From the NCBI RefSeq assembly GCF_003003175.1, contig NZ_PVTY01000004.1:124001-188000 (forward strand): a stretch of 64,000 nucleotides of DNA, in the 5' to 3' direction. This stretch comes from Nesterenkonia sandarakina (GTDB taxonomy: Bacteria > Actinomycetota > Actinomycetes > Actinomycetales > Micrococcaceae). How positions within the stretch are numbered: the first letter of the stretch is position 1; every line of letters starts with the position of its first letter. The notes beneath the pieces were generated by a model, which saw nothing but the letters and a program-made list of their open reading frames with translations, ran no database searches and was not told where the DNA came from. Made by a program: the position numbers and the translations under genes. Shown here in pieces: positions 8,177 through 17,016 of the stretch.

Positions 8177-9295
8177 GTGAAGATGAAGAGCTTCGGTCGC
8201 GCAGCGGCCATCCTGTCTGTATCAACCCTGGCCCTGGTCGGCTGCGGTGAGTCCAACAACCCCGATGCCGGGGGTGACGCAGACGGCGGTGAGAACGGTG
8301 CCAGCAGCGAGGTGGCAGGCACCCTGGTGGGCGGCGGCGCGTCGTCGCAGGAGGCGGCCATGACCGCATGGACCGACGGCTTCACCTCTGTGGCGCCTGA
8401 CGCTCAGGTCAACTACGCATCGGTCGGCTCCGGCGGCGGCCGCGACGGGTTCCTCGGCGGCGAATACGACTTCGCCGGCTCCGACGCCGCGATGAGCGAC
8501 GAGGAGTGGGAGTCCTCGAAGGAGATCTGCGGCCCAGAGGGCGCCTTCCACATCCCCTCCTACATCTCGCCCGTCGCCGTGGCGTTCAACGTCGAAGGCA
8601 TCGACGACACGCTGAACCTCGATGCAGACACCATCGCCTCGATCTTCTCCGGTGAGATCACCAGCTGGGACGATGAAGCGATCGCCGAGCACAACCCTGA
8701 CCTGGAGCTGCCGTCCACCCCGATCTCCGTGGTGCACCGTGCAGATGATTCCGGCACCACCGAGAACTTCGTGGACTACCTCGCGAACGCCTCGGACATC
8801 TGGGACTACGAGGTCTCCGGTGAGTGGCCCGGCGAGATCGCAGCGGAGTCTGCCCAGCAGACCTCCGGCGTGGTCGGCCTGACCTCCGAGACCGACGGCG
8901 CCATCACCTACGCTGACGCGTCCCAGATCGGTGACCTGAACACGGTCGCCGTCCAGGTCGGCGAGGAATACGTCGAGTACTCCCCAGAGGCGGCCTCCCA
9001 GGCAGTGGCCTCCTCGGCCCCGGTCGAGGGACAGGCGTCGAACAACATGGCCTACGAGCTGGACCGCAACACCGAGGAGTCCGGCGCCTACCCGGTGGTC
9101 CTGGTGAGCTACCACATCTTCTGCAACGAGTACCCGGAGCAGGAGACGGCTGACCTCGCGACCGCCTTCGGTGAGTACGTCCTCTCCGAAGACGGCCAGG
9201 CCACCGCCGAAGGTGCAGCCGGCAACGCTCCGATCTCCGATGAGCTGCGCGACGGGGCCATGGAGTCCCTCTCCGCGATCACGGTCGCCGAGTGA
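8177..9295 (+). CDS. pstS: phosphate ABC transporter substrate-binding lipoprotein
   Basis: Binds phosphate outside the membrane and delivers it to PstCA. 372 residues with a lipoprotein signal ending in the lipobox LVGC, a short acidic Gly/Asp linker and a PstS domain containing GGGASSQEAAM, NYASVGSGGGRDGFLGGEYDFAGSD-type phosphate loops and HRADDSGTTENFVDYL. The GTG at 8177 is preferred over ATG 8183: the GAGAGG ribosome site at 8161-8166 is ten bases from the GTG. First gene of pstSCAB, behind a PHO box. Confidence 0.95.
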   Translation: MKMKSFGRAAAILSVSTLALVGCGESNNPDAGGDADGGENGASSEVAGTLVGGGASSQEAAMTAWTDGFTSVAPDAQVNYASVGSGGGRDGFLGGEYDFAGSDAAMSDEEWESSKEICGPEGAFHIPSYISPVAVAFNVEGIDDTLNLDADTIASIFSGEITSWDDEAIAEHNPDLELPSTPISVVHRADDSGTTENFVDYLANASDIWDYEVSGEWPGEIAAESAQQTSGVVGLTSETDGAITYADASQIGDLNTVAVQVGEEYVEYSPEAASQAVASSAPVEGQASNNMAYELDRNTEESGAYPVVLVSYHIFCNEYPEQETADLATAFGEYVLSEDGQATAEGAAGNAPISDELRDGAMESLSAITVAE

Positions 9296-9317
9296 GCTTG
9301 AGCAGTCACTTCTACGC

Positions 9318-9400
9318 ATGAAGCACACGGACGTCGGGTGGTCGGGTCGGAGTCGCGACTCAGGCCGCCCGGCGTCCGTCCGTGCTGCATCACGCTTCAT
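9318..9400 (+). other. large stem-loop in the pstS-pstC gap
   Basis: Nested pairing: ATGAAGC (9318-9324) with GCTTCAT (9394-9400), GGACG (9329-9333) with CGTCC (9373-9377), CGGGTGG with CCGCCCG inside, and a GAGTC/GACTC tip. Such elements after a binding-protein gene usually protect the upstream mRNA or partly terminate, raising PstS over the membrane subunits. That role is inferred. Confidence 0.55.
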
Positions 9401-9426
9401 CCACACAGATCTGAGAGGCAGACCAG

Positions 9427-10362
9427 GTGACCAGCTCACTGACTCAGTCCGATAAACGGGGAGTCGCAGGAGACCGTGTCTTCTCGGCGCTGACGGTGTC
9501 CGCCGGCGTCCTCATCCTGCTCACCCTGGCCTTCGTGGCATTGTTCCTGACGGTGAACTCTCGGGACGCGGTCTATCAGGAGGACCAGGGGGGTTGGATC
9601 CTCACTGCCTTCCTGGACTACGCCTATCCCTTGGTGATCGGCACCCTCATCGCCTCCTTCATCGCGCTGATCCTGGCCGCTCCGGTCGCGGTCGGTGTCG
9701 CGCTCTACATCTCGCACTACGCCCCGCCGCGGCTGTCCAAGGGCATCGGCTACGTGATCGACCTGCTCGCGGCGATCCCCTCGGTGGTCTATGGCGCCTG
9801 GGGCATGAGCTTCCTCGGACCGGCCCTGATTCCGATCTACGGCTGGCTCCACGAGAACCTCGGATTCATTCCGCTCTTCGCCGGAGACCCCTCGCAGACC
9901 GGGCGGACGATCTTCACCGCCGGCGTCGTGCTCGGCGTCATGATCCTGCCGATCATCACCTCCGTCTGCCGCGAGATCTTCATCCAGACCCCGAAGCTCC
10001 ACGAAGAGGCGGCACTGGCACTGGGTGCGACTCGCTGGGAGATGATCAAGATGTCGGTCTTCCCATTCGCCCGCGCCGGCATCATCTCCGGCATCATGCT
10101 CGGCCTCGGCCGGGCGCTGGGAGAGACCATGGCCGTGGCTCTGGTCCTGTCACCAGGAATGCTCACCGCCTCGTTGATCTCCAGCGGCAACAGCACCATC
10201 CCGGCGGAGATCGCCCTCGGCTTCCCCGAGGCTCCGCCCGGCTCTGAACGTCAGGCCCAGCTCATCGCCATCGGCCTGGTGCTGTTCCTGATCACCCTGC
10301 TGGTGAACATGACAGCCCGTTGGATCGTCAGCCGCCACAAGGAATTCTCGGGAGCCAACTGA
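9427..10362 (+). CDS. pstC: phosphate ABC transporter permease PstC
   Basis: 311-residue inner-membrane subunit with six predicted helices. The permease EAA loop is visible near residues 195-215 (HEEAALALGATRWEMIK) and the PstC phrase GLGRALGETMAV follows. It begins with GTG behind a GAGAGGCAG ribosome site and is separated from pstS by a 131-base gap containing a stem-loop. The stop overlaps the pstA start (TGATG). Confidence 0.95.
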   Translation: MTSSLTQSDKRGVAGDRVFSALTVSAGVLILLTLAFVALFLTVNSRDAVYQEDQGGWILTAFLDYAYPLVIGTLIASFIALILAAPVAVGVALYISHYAPPRLSKGIGYVIDLLAAIPSVVYGAWGMSFLGPALIPIYGWLHENLGFIPLFAGDPSQTGRTIFTAGVVLGVMILPIITSVCREIFIQTPKLHEEAALALGATRWEMIKMSVFPFARAGIISGIMLGLGRALGETMAVALVLSPGMLTASLISSGNSTIPAEIALGFPEAPPGSERQAQLIAIGLVLFLITLLVNMTARWIVSRHKEFSGAN

Positions 10363-11570
10363 TGACACAGACACCTACTCCCACGCCGACCGCCGCCTCG
10401 GCCCAGGGCGGACCGCCGAGCCTCGGTGACGGCAGCAGCAACGGCCTCGTGCGACGCAGCTCGCTGACGCAGAACACGCTGCCCTCCTGGCTCTGGATCG
10501 CGCTGCTGGGCGGGTCCATCGTCCTGGGTGCCGCGCTCTCGGCGCTGCTCGGGTTCAACCTGGCCAGCTTCTTCATCTTCACCGCAGCGATCTACATCCT
10601 CAGCAGCTACATCGTCACCCGGACCAGGGTGAACCGCAGACGCGCCACCGACGGGCTCTGGACCAACCTGGTCTACCTCGCCTTCCTCATCGCGCTGATG
10701 CCGCTGGTCTCGGTGATCTGGTCGGTGGCCTCGGTCGGGATCCCTGGCCTTCTGGCGCCGGGCTTCATGGCCTCTGACATGCAGGGGATCACCGGCCTGG
10801 TGGACCAGGCCTCGCAGACCGAGGGCGCCCCGGTCCTCGGCGGCATCGCCCACGCGCTGATCGGATCGCTGCTGATCACGCTGGCCGCCACCGCCATCTC
10901 GGTGCCGATCGGGCTGCTCACCTCCATCTACCTGGTGGAGTACGCCCGCGGCGGTCTGCTCTCCCGCGCCATCACCTTCTTCGTCGATGTGATGACCGGG
11001 ATCCCCTCCATCGTGGCCGGCCTCTTCGCCGGCGCCGCGATGGCCTGGTTCCTCTCGGTCTTCAGCGGCGTGACCGGGCTGCTCACCACCCAGCGCTCCA
11101 CCCTCGGCATCACCGCGGCGATCGCGCTCTCGGTGCTGATGGTCCCGGTGGTGGTGCGGACCACCGAAGAGATGCTCCGTGTGGTGCCCAATGAGCTGCG
11201 GGAAGCCTCCTACGCCCTGGGCGTGCGCAAGTGGCGCACCATCCTGAAGGTCGTGCTTCCGACCGCCATCTCCGGCATCGCCTCCGGCGTGACCCTGGCC
11301 ATCGCCCGGGTCATCGGTGAGACCGCACCGATCCTGGTCACCGCCGGCTTCGTGGTCAACACCAACTGGAACCTGTTCCAGGGCTGGATGACCGCCCTGC
11401 CGGTGTACATCTTCCGGCAGTTCCAGAACCCGACCTCGCCGAACTTCTCGGACCCCTCCGAGCAGCGGGCCTGGGCGGCGGCCCTGGTGCTGATCCTGAT
11501 CGTGATGGGACTGAACCTCTTCGCCCGTCTCATCGCCACGCTCTTCGCGCCCAAGCAGACCGGACGTTGA
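10362..11570 (+). CDS. pstA: phosphate ABC transporter permease PstA
   Basis: 402 residues, longer than most PstA proteins because of a Pro/Thr-rich N-terminal segment and two additional predicted helices before the usual six. The EAA loop LREASYALGVRKWRTILKVV and the phrase ARVIGETAPILVTAGF are characteristic. The start at 10362 overlaps the pstC stop, so translation is coupled. Together with PstC it forms the membrane channel. Confidence 0.95.
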   Translation: MTQTPTPTPTAASAQGGPPSLGDGSSNGLVRRSSLTQNTLPSWLWIALLGGSIVLGAALSALLGFNLASFFIFTAAIYILSSYIVTRTRVNRRRATDGLWTNLVYLAFLIALMPLVSVIWSVASVGIPGLLAPGFMASDMQGITGLVDQASQTEGAPVLGGIAHALIGSLLITLAATAISVPIGLLTSIYLVEYARGGLLSRAITFFVDVMTGIPSIVAGLFAGAAMAWFLSVFSGVTGLLTTQRSTLGITAAIALSVLMVPVVVRTTEEMLRVVPNELREASYALGVRKWRTILKVVLPTAISGIASGVTLAIARVIGETAPILVTAGFVVNTNWNLFQGWMTALPVYIFRQFQNPTSPNFSDPSEQRAWAAALVLILIVMGLNLFARLIATLFAPKQTGR

Positions 11571-11623
11571 CCGCAGCCTCCGCGGTCCCCCTCGTTCTTC
11601 CAGAGAAAGTGTGATTATCAGAT

Positions 11624-12403
11624 ATGTCTAAGCGAGTAGATGCCGTCGACCTCAACGTCTATTACGGCGACTTCCTGGCGGTGGAGGGCATCAACATCAG
11701 CATCGATGCCCGCGCGGTGACCGCGTTCATCGGCCCCTCCGGCTGCGGCAAGACCACCTTCCTGCGCTCGCTGAACCGGATGCATGAGGTATTGCCCGGC
11801 GCCCGGGTGAAGGGCCAGCTGCTCCTGGACGGCGAGGACATCTACGATCCCGGCGTGGACCCGGTGACCGTGCGCACCCAGGTCGGCATGGTGTTCCAGC
11901 GCCCGAACCCGTTCCCGACCATGACCATCCGAGAGAACGTGTTGGCCGGCTACAAGCTCAACGGCGCCCGACTCTCAAAGTCGCAGTCCGAGGAGATCGT
12001 GGAGACCTCGCTGCGCAGCGCGAACCTCTGGAACGAGGTCAAGGATCGCCTGGACCGGCCGGGCTCCGGACTCTCCGGCGGCCAGCAGCAGCGACTGTGC
12101 ATCGCACGGACCATCGCGGTGAAGCCCGACGTGATCCTGATGGACGAGCCGTGCTCGGCGCTGGACCCGATCTCCACGCTGGCCATCGAGGACCTCATCG
12201 GTGAGCTGCAGCAGGACTACACGGTGATCATCGTGACCCACAACATGCAGCAGGCGGCCCGGGTCTCGCAGAAGACCGCGTTCTTCAACATCGCCGGCAC
12301 CGGCAAGCCGGGCAAGCTCATCGAGTACAACGACACCACCGCGATCTTCAACACCCCGCAGGAGAAGTCCACCGAGGACTACGTCTCCGGACGCTTCGGC
12401 TGA
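11624..12403 (+). CDS. pstB: phosphate ABC transporter ATP-binding protein
   Basis: 259-residue ATPase of the phosphate importer. Walker [10 protein letters not shown], the PstB Q-loop segment [14 protein letters not shown], signature [14 protein letters not shown], Walker [14 protein letters not shown] and switch histidine in [12 protein letters not shown] are all intact. It closes the pst operon; no phoU follows, and a DUF47 (PhoU-like) gene lies instead on the opposite strand with pit. Confidence 0.96.
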   Translation: MSKRVDAVDLNVYYGDFLAVEGINISIDARAVTAFIGPSGCGKTTFLRSLNRMHEVLPGARVKGQLLLDGEDIYDPGVDPVTVRTQVGMVFQRPNPFPTMTIRENVLAGYKLNGARLSKSQSEEIVETSLRSANLWNEVKDRLDRPGSGLSGGQQQRLCIARTIAVKPDVILMDEPCSALDPISTLAIEDLIGELQQDYTVIIVTHNMQQAARVSQKTAFFNIAGTGKPGKLIEYNDTTAIFNTPQEKSTEDYVSGRFG

Positions 12404-12457
12404 GCCCAGGCGGTTCGGCTCAGGCAGGCTCCGGTCGGTCAGACGCGCAGGGCCACT

Positions 12458-12485
12458 CCCGGTCGACGGTTCGCCGTCGGCCGGG
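12458..12485. terminator. hairpin between convergent pstB and pit
   Basis: A 12-base-pair stem with one GU pair and a TTCG tetraloop (CCCGGTCGACGG / CCGTCGGCCGGG). The downstream sequence is only weakly T-rich, so it may act as a stability element or bidirectional terminator. Confidence 0.55.
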
Positions 12486-12517
12486 ATCTCTGTCTCTGCT
12501 CGCCCCAGCGTCTCTGC

Positions 12518-13534
12518 TCAGCCCAGCAGCGGGCTGATCGCCAGCGTGAAGACCGCCGTGACGACGCCTGCGACCAGCGGGGTCAGCACCCAGTAGCGGC
12601 AGATACGGCGAAACTGTCGCCAGTGCACGGTGGCGAAACGCTGGTTCGATCCGGCTCCGATCACCGTGGAGGCCGCAGTCAGCGAGGTCGACAGCGGAAG
12701 CGCAAACCCCAGCGAGCCGATGAACAGCAGGGCCGAGGTGGTCGTGGTCGCCACCATCCCGCGCAGCGGGTCGATCTCGACGAGCCGGTGACCCAGCGTA
12801 TGTCCGATCCGCCAACCGCCGGTGAGGCATCCGGCCCCGATCAGCACGGCGAAGCCGATATAGGCATAGGGCAGCCATGTCTGAGCCCCCTGCACCTCGG
12901 CAGCGACGAGCGCGGTGAGCAGCACGAAGGAGAACCGCTGGCCCTGCTGCAGCCCGGTCCCCAGCGAGGTGACGCCGACGCTGACCGACTGCGCCATCCG
13001 CGAGGTCGCGTTCACGGCGTCGGGGTCCTCGCCGCGGGCAAGTCGCACGGCGGCGAACACCAGCAGGTAGGCCAGGCCGAAGGCGACCAGCGGGGAGAGC
13101 AGCAGCGTCAGCGCGGCACCGGCCCATGGCATGGCCAGGACCTCCGCGAAGTCGAGATCCGCGACGACGGCGGCGGCCAGCGTCCCGCCGAGGAACCCGG
13201 CCAGCAGGGCGTGAGTCGTCGAGGTCGGCATCCCGCGCAGGTAGGTGAAGACATTCCAACCCAGCAGCGTCAGCGCGGCGGAGAAGACGACGGCGAGCAG
13301 CAGCTGCGGCTCCATCTGCGGAAACTCGAACCAGGTGTAGAGGTAGATGCCCAGCGGCAGCGCCAGCAGGACCCCCAGTGTGTTGAACCCCGCGGCGAGC
13401 CGTGTGGCGGCCTGCGGGGTCAGTGCGCGCGTTCGCACCGGGATGGCGATGGCGTTCGGGACGTCGTGGAGTCCCGCGATGACCGCGTTGGGAACCAGCG
13501 TCAGGCAGATCAGGCCCAGCAGGATCGCTTCCAC
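12518..13534 (-). CDS. pit: inorganic phosphate transporter, PiT family
   Basis: Low-affinity phosphate carrier of 338 residues with about ten helices. The two PiT repeats show as GLHDVPNAIA near the N-terminus and GMPTSTTHALLAGFLGG in the middle. The first differs from the usual GANDVANA, yet the Asp-Val-x-Asn-Ala core remains. It follows the DUF47 gene by nine bases on the same strand, the usual partner arrangement, and converges on pstB so that high- and low-affinity uptake systems meet end to end. Confidence 0.85.
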   Translation of the reverse strand: MEAILLGLICLTLVPNAVIAGLHDVPNAIAIPVRTRALTPQAATRLAAGFNTLGVLLALPLGIYLYTWFEFPQMEPQLLLAVVFSAALTLLGWNVFTYLRGMPTSTTHALLAGFLGGTLAAAVVADLDFAEVLAMPWAGAALTLLLSPLVAFGLAYLLVFAAVRLARGEDPDAVNATSRMAQSVSVGVTSLGTGLQQGQRFSFVLLTALVAAEVQGAQTWLPYAYIGFAVLIGAGCLTGGWRIGHTLGHRLVEIDPLRGMVATTTTSALLFIGSLGFALPLSTSLTAASTVIGAGSNQRFATVHWRQFRRICRYWVLTPLVAGVVTAVFTLAISPLLG

Positions 13535-13543
13535 GCAGGCGCC

Positions 13544-14161
13544 TCAGGACTCGCGCACGATGATCGAACCGGCGGTGACCGCCACGGCCCGCTGGTCCTG
13601 CACCGCGGCGAGCAGCGCGTCGGCGATCTGCGCCTGCTGCAGGGCGATGTTCGGCTGGAAGGCGTTGTCAGTGGAGGTGACCCATGCCCGGTGAGTGCGA
13701 TTTGCCTGCTTGGTCAGCCGCTGCATCTGGATCCAGTAGTCCTCGAGCAGATCGAAGTCCTCCAGCCGTGACATCGCCGCCACGGTGAGATCGAGCTGCC
13801 GACTCAGGGTCTCCAGCTGGTCGGCGCTCTCGGTGGGCAGCACCAGATGAGGACGGGCGAGGATCAGGTCACCGGCTGCGACCACATGCTCCATGGTGCG
13901 GTTGAGCTGCTGGGAGAGCGCGTAGATGTCCTGCCGGGGAAGCGGCGTCACGAAGACGCTGCGGATATGCGTCATCAGGTTGAAGTGCAGGTCAACTGCT
14001 CGGCCCTCGAAGCCGAGCAGCTGCTCGCGCAGAGCGGCCCGATCCTCCGCCGTGCTGCCCAGCAGCTGCGAGATGAGCTGGACCCCGGAGCGCACCTCGC
14101 GGGCGATGCTGGCCAACAGGTCCGTGGCCTCAGGCTTGCGCTGGCCTCTGCGTACGATCAT
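13544..14161 (-). CDS. DUF47 family (PhoU-like) phosphate transport accessory protein
   Basis: About 205 residues, almost entirely alpha helical, with the DUF47 segments HFNLMTHIRSVFVTPLPRQD and DIYALSQQLNRTMEHVVAAGDL. DUF47 proteins accompany PiT carriers and are thought to regulate them. ATG 14161 is preferred to the upstream in-frame ATG at 14224, because the residues between are not conserved in character and a GGGGA site precedes 14161. It starts the DUF47-pit operon; a TATACA-like -10 lies near 14211 on this strand. Confidence 0.85.
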   Translation of the reverse strand: MIVRRGQRKPEATDLLASIAREVRSGVQLISQLLGSTAEDRAALREQLLGFEGRAVDLHFNLMTHIRSVFVTPLPRQDIYALSQQLNRTMEHVVAAGDLILARPHLVLPTESADQLETLSRQLDLTVAAMSRLEDFDLLEDYWIQMQRLTKQANRTHRAWVTSTDNAFQPNIALQQAQIADALLAAVQDQRAVAVTAGSIIVRES

Positions 14162-14536
14162 GCGGTGCGTTTCCCCAGGTGAACGAGTGTCGACGTGTCG
14201 GCCACGAGTGTATAGCGCAAACATGAACAGCCTGGATGACCGGGGAGGGATGCGCCGCAGCAGGGCGCCAGGTGCATCGCCGACCGATTCGGTCTGCCGA
14301 GATGTCCTGGGAGATGAGGTGTGCCGGGCTGGGAACGCCTCACGGCGCGGGGCCGCTCGAAGCGGCTCAATAATGGAGCCCGGGGGTTACCGCAGCCCGG
14401 CACACCTCCAGTGTGCTCCCTGTCCAGGCGTGCGGTCAACTGGGCGGCAGACCTGGCCCTCACGCGCCCCGCATGAGATATGCCCAGGTCTACGCTGAGC
14501 GCTGACCTGGGCATATAAGTCTTCTGGGGAGGACTA
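14162..14536. other. intergenic stretch between DUF47 gene and tRNA-Lys
   Basis: I see no credible gene here. It holds the DUF47 promoter region, a weak GCCGCT/AGCGGC hairpin at 14352-14366 and the inverted repeat at 14478-14516. Short frames that cross it have no family signal. Confidence 0.5.
14478..14516 (-). terminator. 13-bp inverted repeat downstream of tRNA-Lys
   Basis: ATATGCCCAGGTC at 14478-14490 and GACCTGGGCATAT at 14504-14516 are perfect inverted copies around a 13-base spacer. It lies 20 bases after the tRNA 3' end on the minus strand, so a terminator is likeliest, though no T-run follows. Confidence 0.5.
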
Positions 14537-14612
14537 TGGTGGGCCCTGCGGGACTCGAACCCGCGACCAGCGGATTAAAAGTCCGATGCTCTACCAACTG
14601 AGCTAAAGGCCC
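14537..14612 (-). tRNA. tRNA-Lys (anticodon TTT)
   Basis: Cloverleaf read on the minus strand: acceptor GGGCCTT pairs with AGGGCCC (one GU), D-loop AGTTGGTAGA, anticodon loop CTTTTAA with anticodon TTT, T-loop GTTCGAG, discriminator A and an encoded CCA at 14537-14539. The lowest anticodon-stem pair is a T-C mismatch. Confidence 0.95.
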
Positions 14613-14738
14613 CTGTGAAGCCCCTGAAGACGTCCCCTATGGTATCGCCGCACGCGCCTGCGGCATAATGACGGACACGATGCGGGCCGGCAGATCAGCG
14701 GACCGCAGACCGAAGCGAATCTCTTCAAGGAGGACGCG

Positions 14739-15368
14739 ATGACCAGCCAGCCCCGCCACCGCCGGCCGCGCTATACCGAGCCGGCAGCCTTCGATCAGCG
14801 GGAGGGCGGCGCGGATCCGGCCATCATCTCCCAGGCCGCCCACGACACCGCGCATGCGCTGGTCTTCCACGGCCGTGATTCCGAGGACCCCGAGGTGACG
14901 GAGCGCTTCATCCGGCTTGCCGAGACCGAAGGCATCGAGGCCATCGCCGAGCTCTGGTCCGATTCTCCGGCGCACTCGCTCGCAGGCGGCCTCTGGAGGA
15001 TCTACGCGATCCGCGCCGCGGTGAACAAGGACCCCCAGCGGATGAGCGAGTACTACCAGCTGGGCAAGACCGACTCAGCCCCGCATGCGATCGCCGGCGT
15101 CGCGGAGCCCCCCACCGCCGCGGAGATGGACCGCCTCGCGGACCTGGTGCTCGCGGGGATGTATCGCGGTGACATCGATTCGGCCTTCGATCGGGCCGGC
15201 GCCTTCTGCCGCGTCATCGCCCGCGGACAGGCGCTCTGGGCCGGTGGCTCGGAACGGCACAGCCCAGAATCCGCCCGACGTCTCACCGAGCGGGCGGATC
15301 AGCTGCTGCGCACCGCAGAGGAGCTCGAGAGCGCCGCCCGCGGCTGCCGAGCCGGGACACTGGACTGA
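14739..15368 (+). CDS. conserved actinobacterial protein of unknown function
   Basis: 209 residues, soluble, alpha helical, no signal peptide. A strong ribosome site (AAGGAGG) precedes the ATG. Phrases such as AAHDTAHALVFHGRDS, IRLAETEGIEAIAELWS and LAGGLWRIYAIRAAV resemble a family common in Micrococcales genomes that is often mislabelled as an RNA polymerase beta subunit; there is no real polymerase similarity. The gene stands alone between tRNA-Lys and the next membrane protein. The function is unknown. Confidence 0.75.
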   Translation: MTSQPRHRRPRYTEPAAFDQREGGADPAIISQAAHDTAHALVFHGRDSEDPEVTERFIRLAETEGIEAIAELWSDSPAHSLAGGLWRIYAIRAAVNKDPQRMSEYYQLGKTDSAPHAIAGVAEPPTAAEMDRLADLVLAGMYRGDIDSAFDRAGAFCRVIARGQALWAGGSERHSPESARRLTERADQLLRTAEELESAARGCRAGTLD

Positions 15369-15561
15369 TCTGCGGGGATCGTTTGGAATACGGTAAAAAT
15401 AATGGTGTTCAGACGGCGATTCAATCGATTCTGACGGTACTGTGAGAATCGCGAGACGCGGATCCAGCAGATGCCGCGTCTCGCCGACCGGGCCCGGGGG
15501 GGCCACGGCGTACAGAACCAGTCACGAGCCAGCTCACCCTGGCCGCATCAAGGGGCGCACC

Positions 15562-16986
15562 ATGACAGATCAGCAGCCGAACTCTGGCCGGGAACCAGAG
15601 CCGAATCGCTTCACTCCTCCAGGCGGGAACCAGCCGAGCTACGGCCAGCCCGGCCATGGACAGCAGGGCTACCGCGAGCAGGGCCAGCCAGGCTTCGACC
15701 AGCAGGCGCAATCGGGTCACTCCGGCTACGGCCAGCAGGGTCAGCCGGGCTATGGACAGCAGGGCTACGGCGACTCGGGCTACCCGCAGGCGCCTGCGGG
15801 TCCCGGTTATCCGCAGGACCCCCAGGGGCCTCAGGGTCCCGGGGGGCCCAGCTACCCCGAGGGCCCCGGAGGCCCGATGTACCCGCAGGGTCCGGGCGGA
15901 CCCAGCGGCGGAGGCAAGGGCCCCGGCAAGGGCCTGCTGATCGGACTGATCGCGGCCGGCGTCGTCGTGGTGGGTGTGATCATCGCCCTGGTCATGATGC
16001 TCACCGGCGGAAGCGACGCCGAGGCCGATGACCAGACCGGTGACACCCAGGACGCCGAGGCCGGCGACGACTCCGCGGCCGAGGACTCCGAGAGCGTGGA
16101 CACCGACGCCGCGACTCCCTACTCCGCGGTGGAGTCCTACTTCACCGCACTCAGCGAGGGCGACGCCGAGGCGGCCCGCTCCCTGGTCTACGACGCCGGC
16201 GACACGACGTACCTGACCGATGAGGTCCTCGCGGCCTCGCTCGGGCTCGCTCCGATCGCCGACGTCGAGGTCACCGAGGAGGAGATGACCGAGGACATCG
16301 CGTACTCCACCGAGGTCCAGGTCAGCTACTCCCTCGGCGAGACTCCGGTGACCAAGCGGATCTACACCTACGAGAACACCGACACCGACACCTGGGAGGT
16401 CGATGGGGCTGCCGAGATGATGCAGCCTGACCTCGGTGACCTGGAGACCACGGTCAACGGCGAACCGGTGTCCGGCTCCGAGGTCACCGTGTTCCTCGGC
16501 CTGATGTACGAACTGGCGATCGATGACGAGAACTTCACCATCGACGGCAACGGCCTGGTCGAGGTCACCGAGAGCTACACCAGCGCAAACACGCTCGAGG
16601 TCGCACTCACCGAGGAAGCCACCGAGACCTGGCGCGAGCTGATCCTCAGCGAGGTCGAAGAATGTGTGGCCTCCACCGATATGGCAGCCGGCTGCGGCCT
16701 GGACATGCCGGAGGACGCCTCCGGTGCCACGGTGGTGGAGGGAACCATCTCCCGCTCGCTGCCCGCCGAGACCGAGCAGGAGCTGCAGCGGCTGACCCCG
16801 GAGCCCAGCTACACCACCCCGACGCTGGTCGGCGCGGAGTACTTCTCCGGTCTGGTCGATGTCGAGTACGAAGCCGAAGAGGACGGCGTGACCAGCCTCT
16901 ACGAGCTGTACTACGGGGACCCGGGCACCCTCGGCAGCCCCATGGTGGACATGACCGCCGATGAGCTGGAGGTCATCTGGGAGTAA
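15562..16986 (+). CDS. membrane-anchored protein with Gln/Gly/Pro/Tyr-rich cytosolic repeat region
   Basis: 474 residues. The first 120 residues are low complexity with repeated GYGQQG and YPQGP units, ending in GGGKGPGKG. One membrane helix follows ([20 protein letters not shown]), then an acidic linker and a roughly 280-residue extracellular domain with two cysteines ([13 protein letters not shown]) that begins with a segment like [20 protein letters not shown], reminiscent of the DUF4878/NTF2-like surface domains. ATG 15562 is chosen because the repeat region begins there. I do not recognise a specific function; such proteins are usually envelope-associated. Confidence 0.75.
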   Translation: MTDQQPNSGREPEPNRFTPPGGNQPSYGQPGHGQQGYREQGQPGFDQQAQSGHSGYGQQGQPGYGQQGYGDSGYPQAPAGPGYPQDPQGPQGPGGPSYPEGPGGPMYPQGPGGPSGGGKGPGKGLLIGLIAAGVVVVGVIIALVMMLTGGSDAEADDQTGDTQDAEAGDDSAAEDSESVDTDAATPYSAVESYFTALSEGDAEAARSLVYDAGDTTYLTDEVLAASLGLAPIADVEVTEEEMTEDIAYSTEVQVSYSLGETPVTKRIYTYENTDTDTWEVDGAAEMMQPDLGDLETTVNGEPVSGSEVTVFLGLMYELAIDDENFTIDGNGLVEVTESYTSANTLEVALTEEATETWRELILSEVEECVASTDMAAGCGLDMPEDASGATVVEGTISRSLPAETEQELQRLTPEPSYTTPTLVGAEYFSGLVDVEYEAEEDGVTSLYELYYGDPGTLGSPMVDMTADELEVIWE

Positions 16987-17004
16987 GGCCCCCTCACGCG
17001 GGCT

Positions 17005-17010
17005 TACACT
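17005..17010 (+). promoter_or_regulatory. -10 box (TACACT), leaderless GTG start of the MFS gene
   Basis: TACACT is followed by CTTTTC and GTG 17017. No ribosome site is present. Confidence 0.5.
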
Positions 17011-17016
17011 CTTTTC

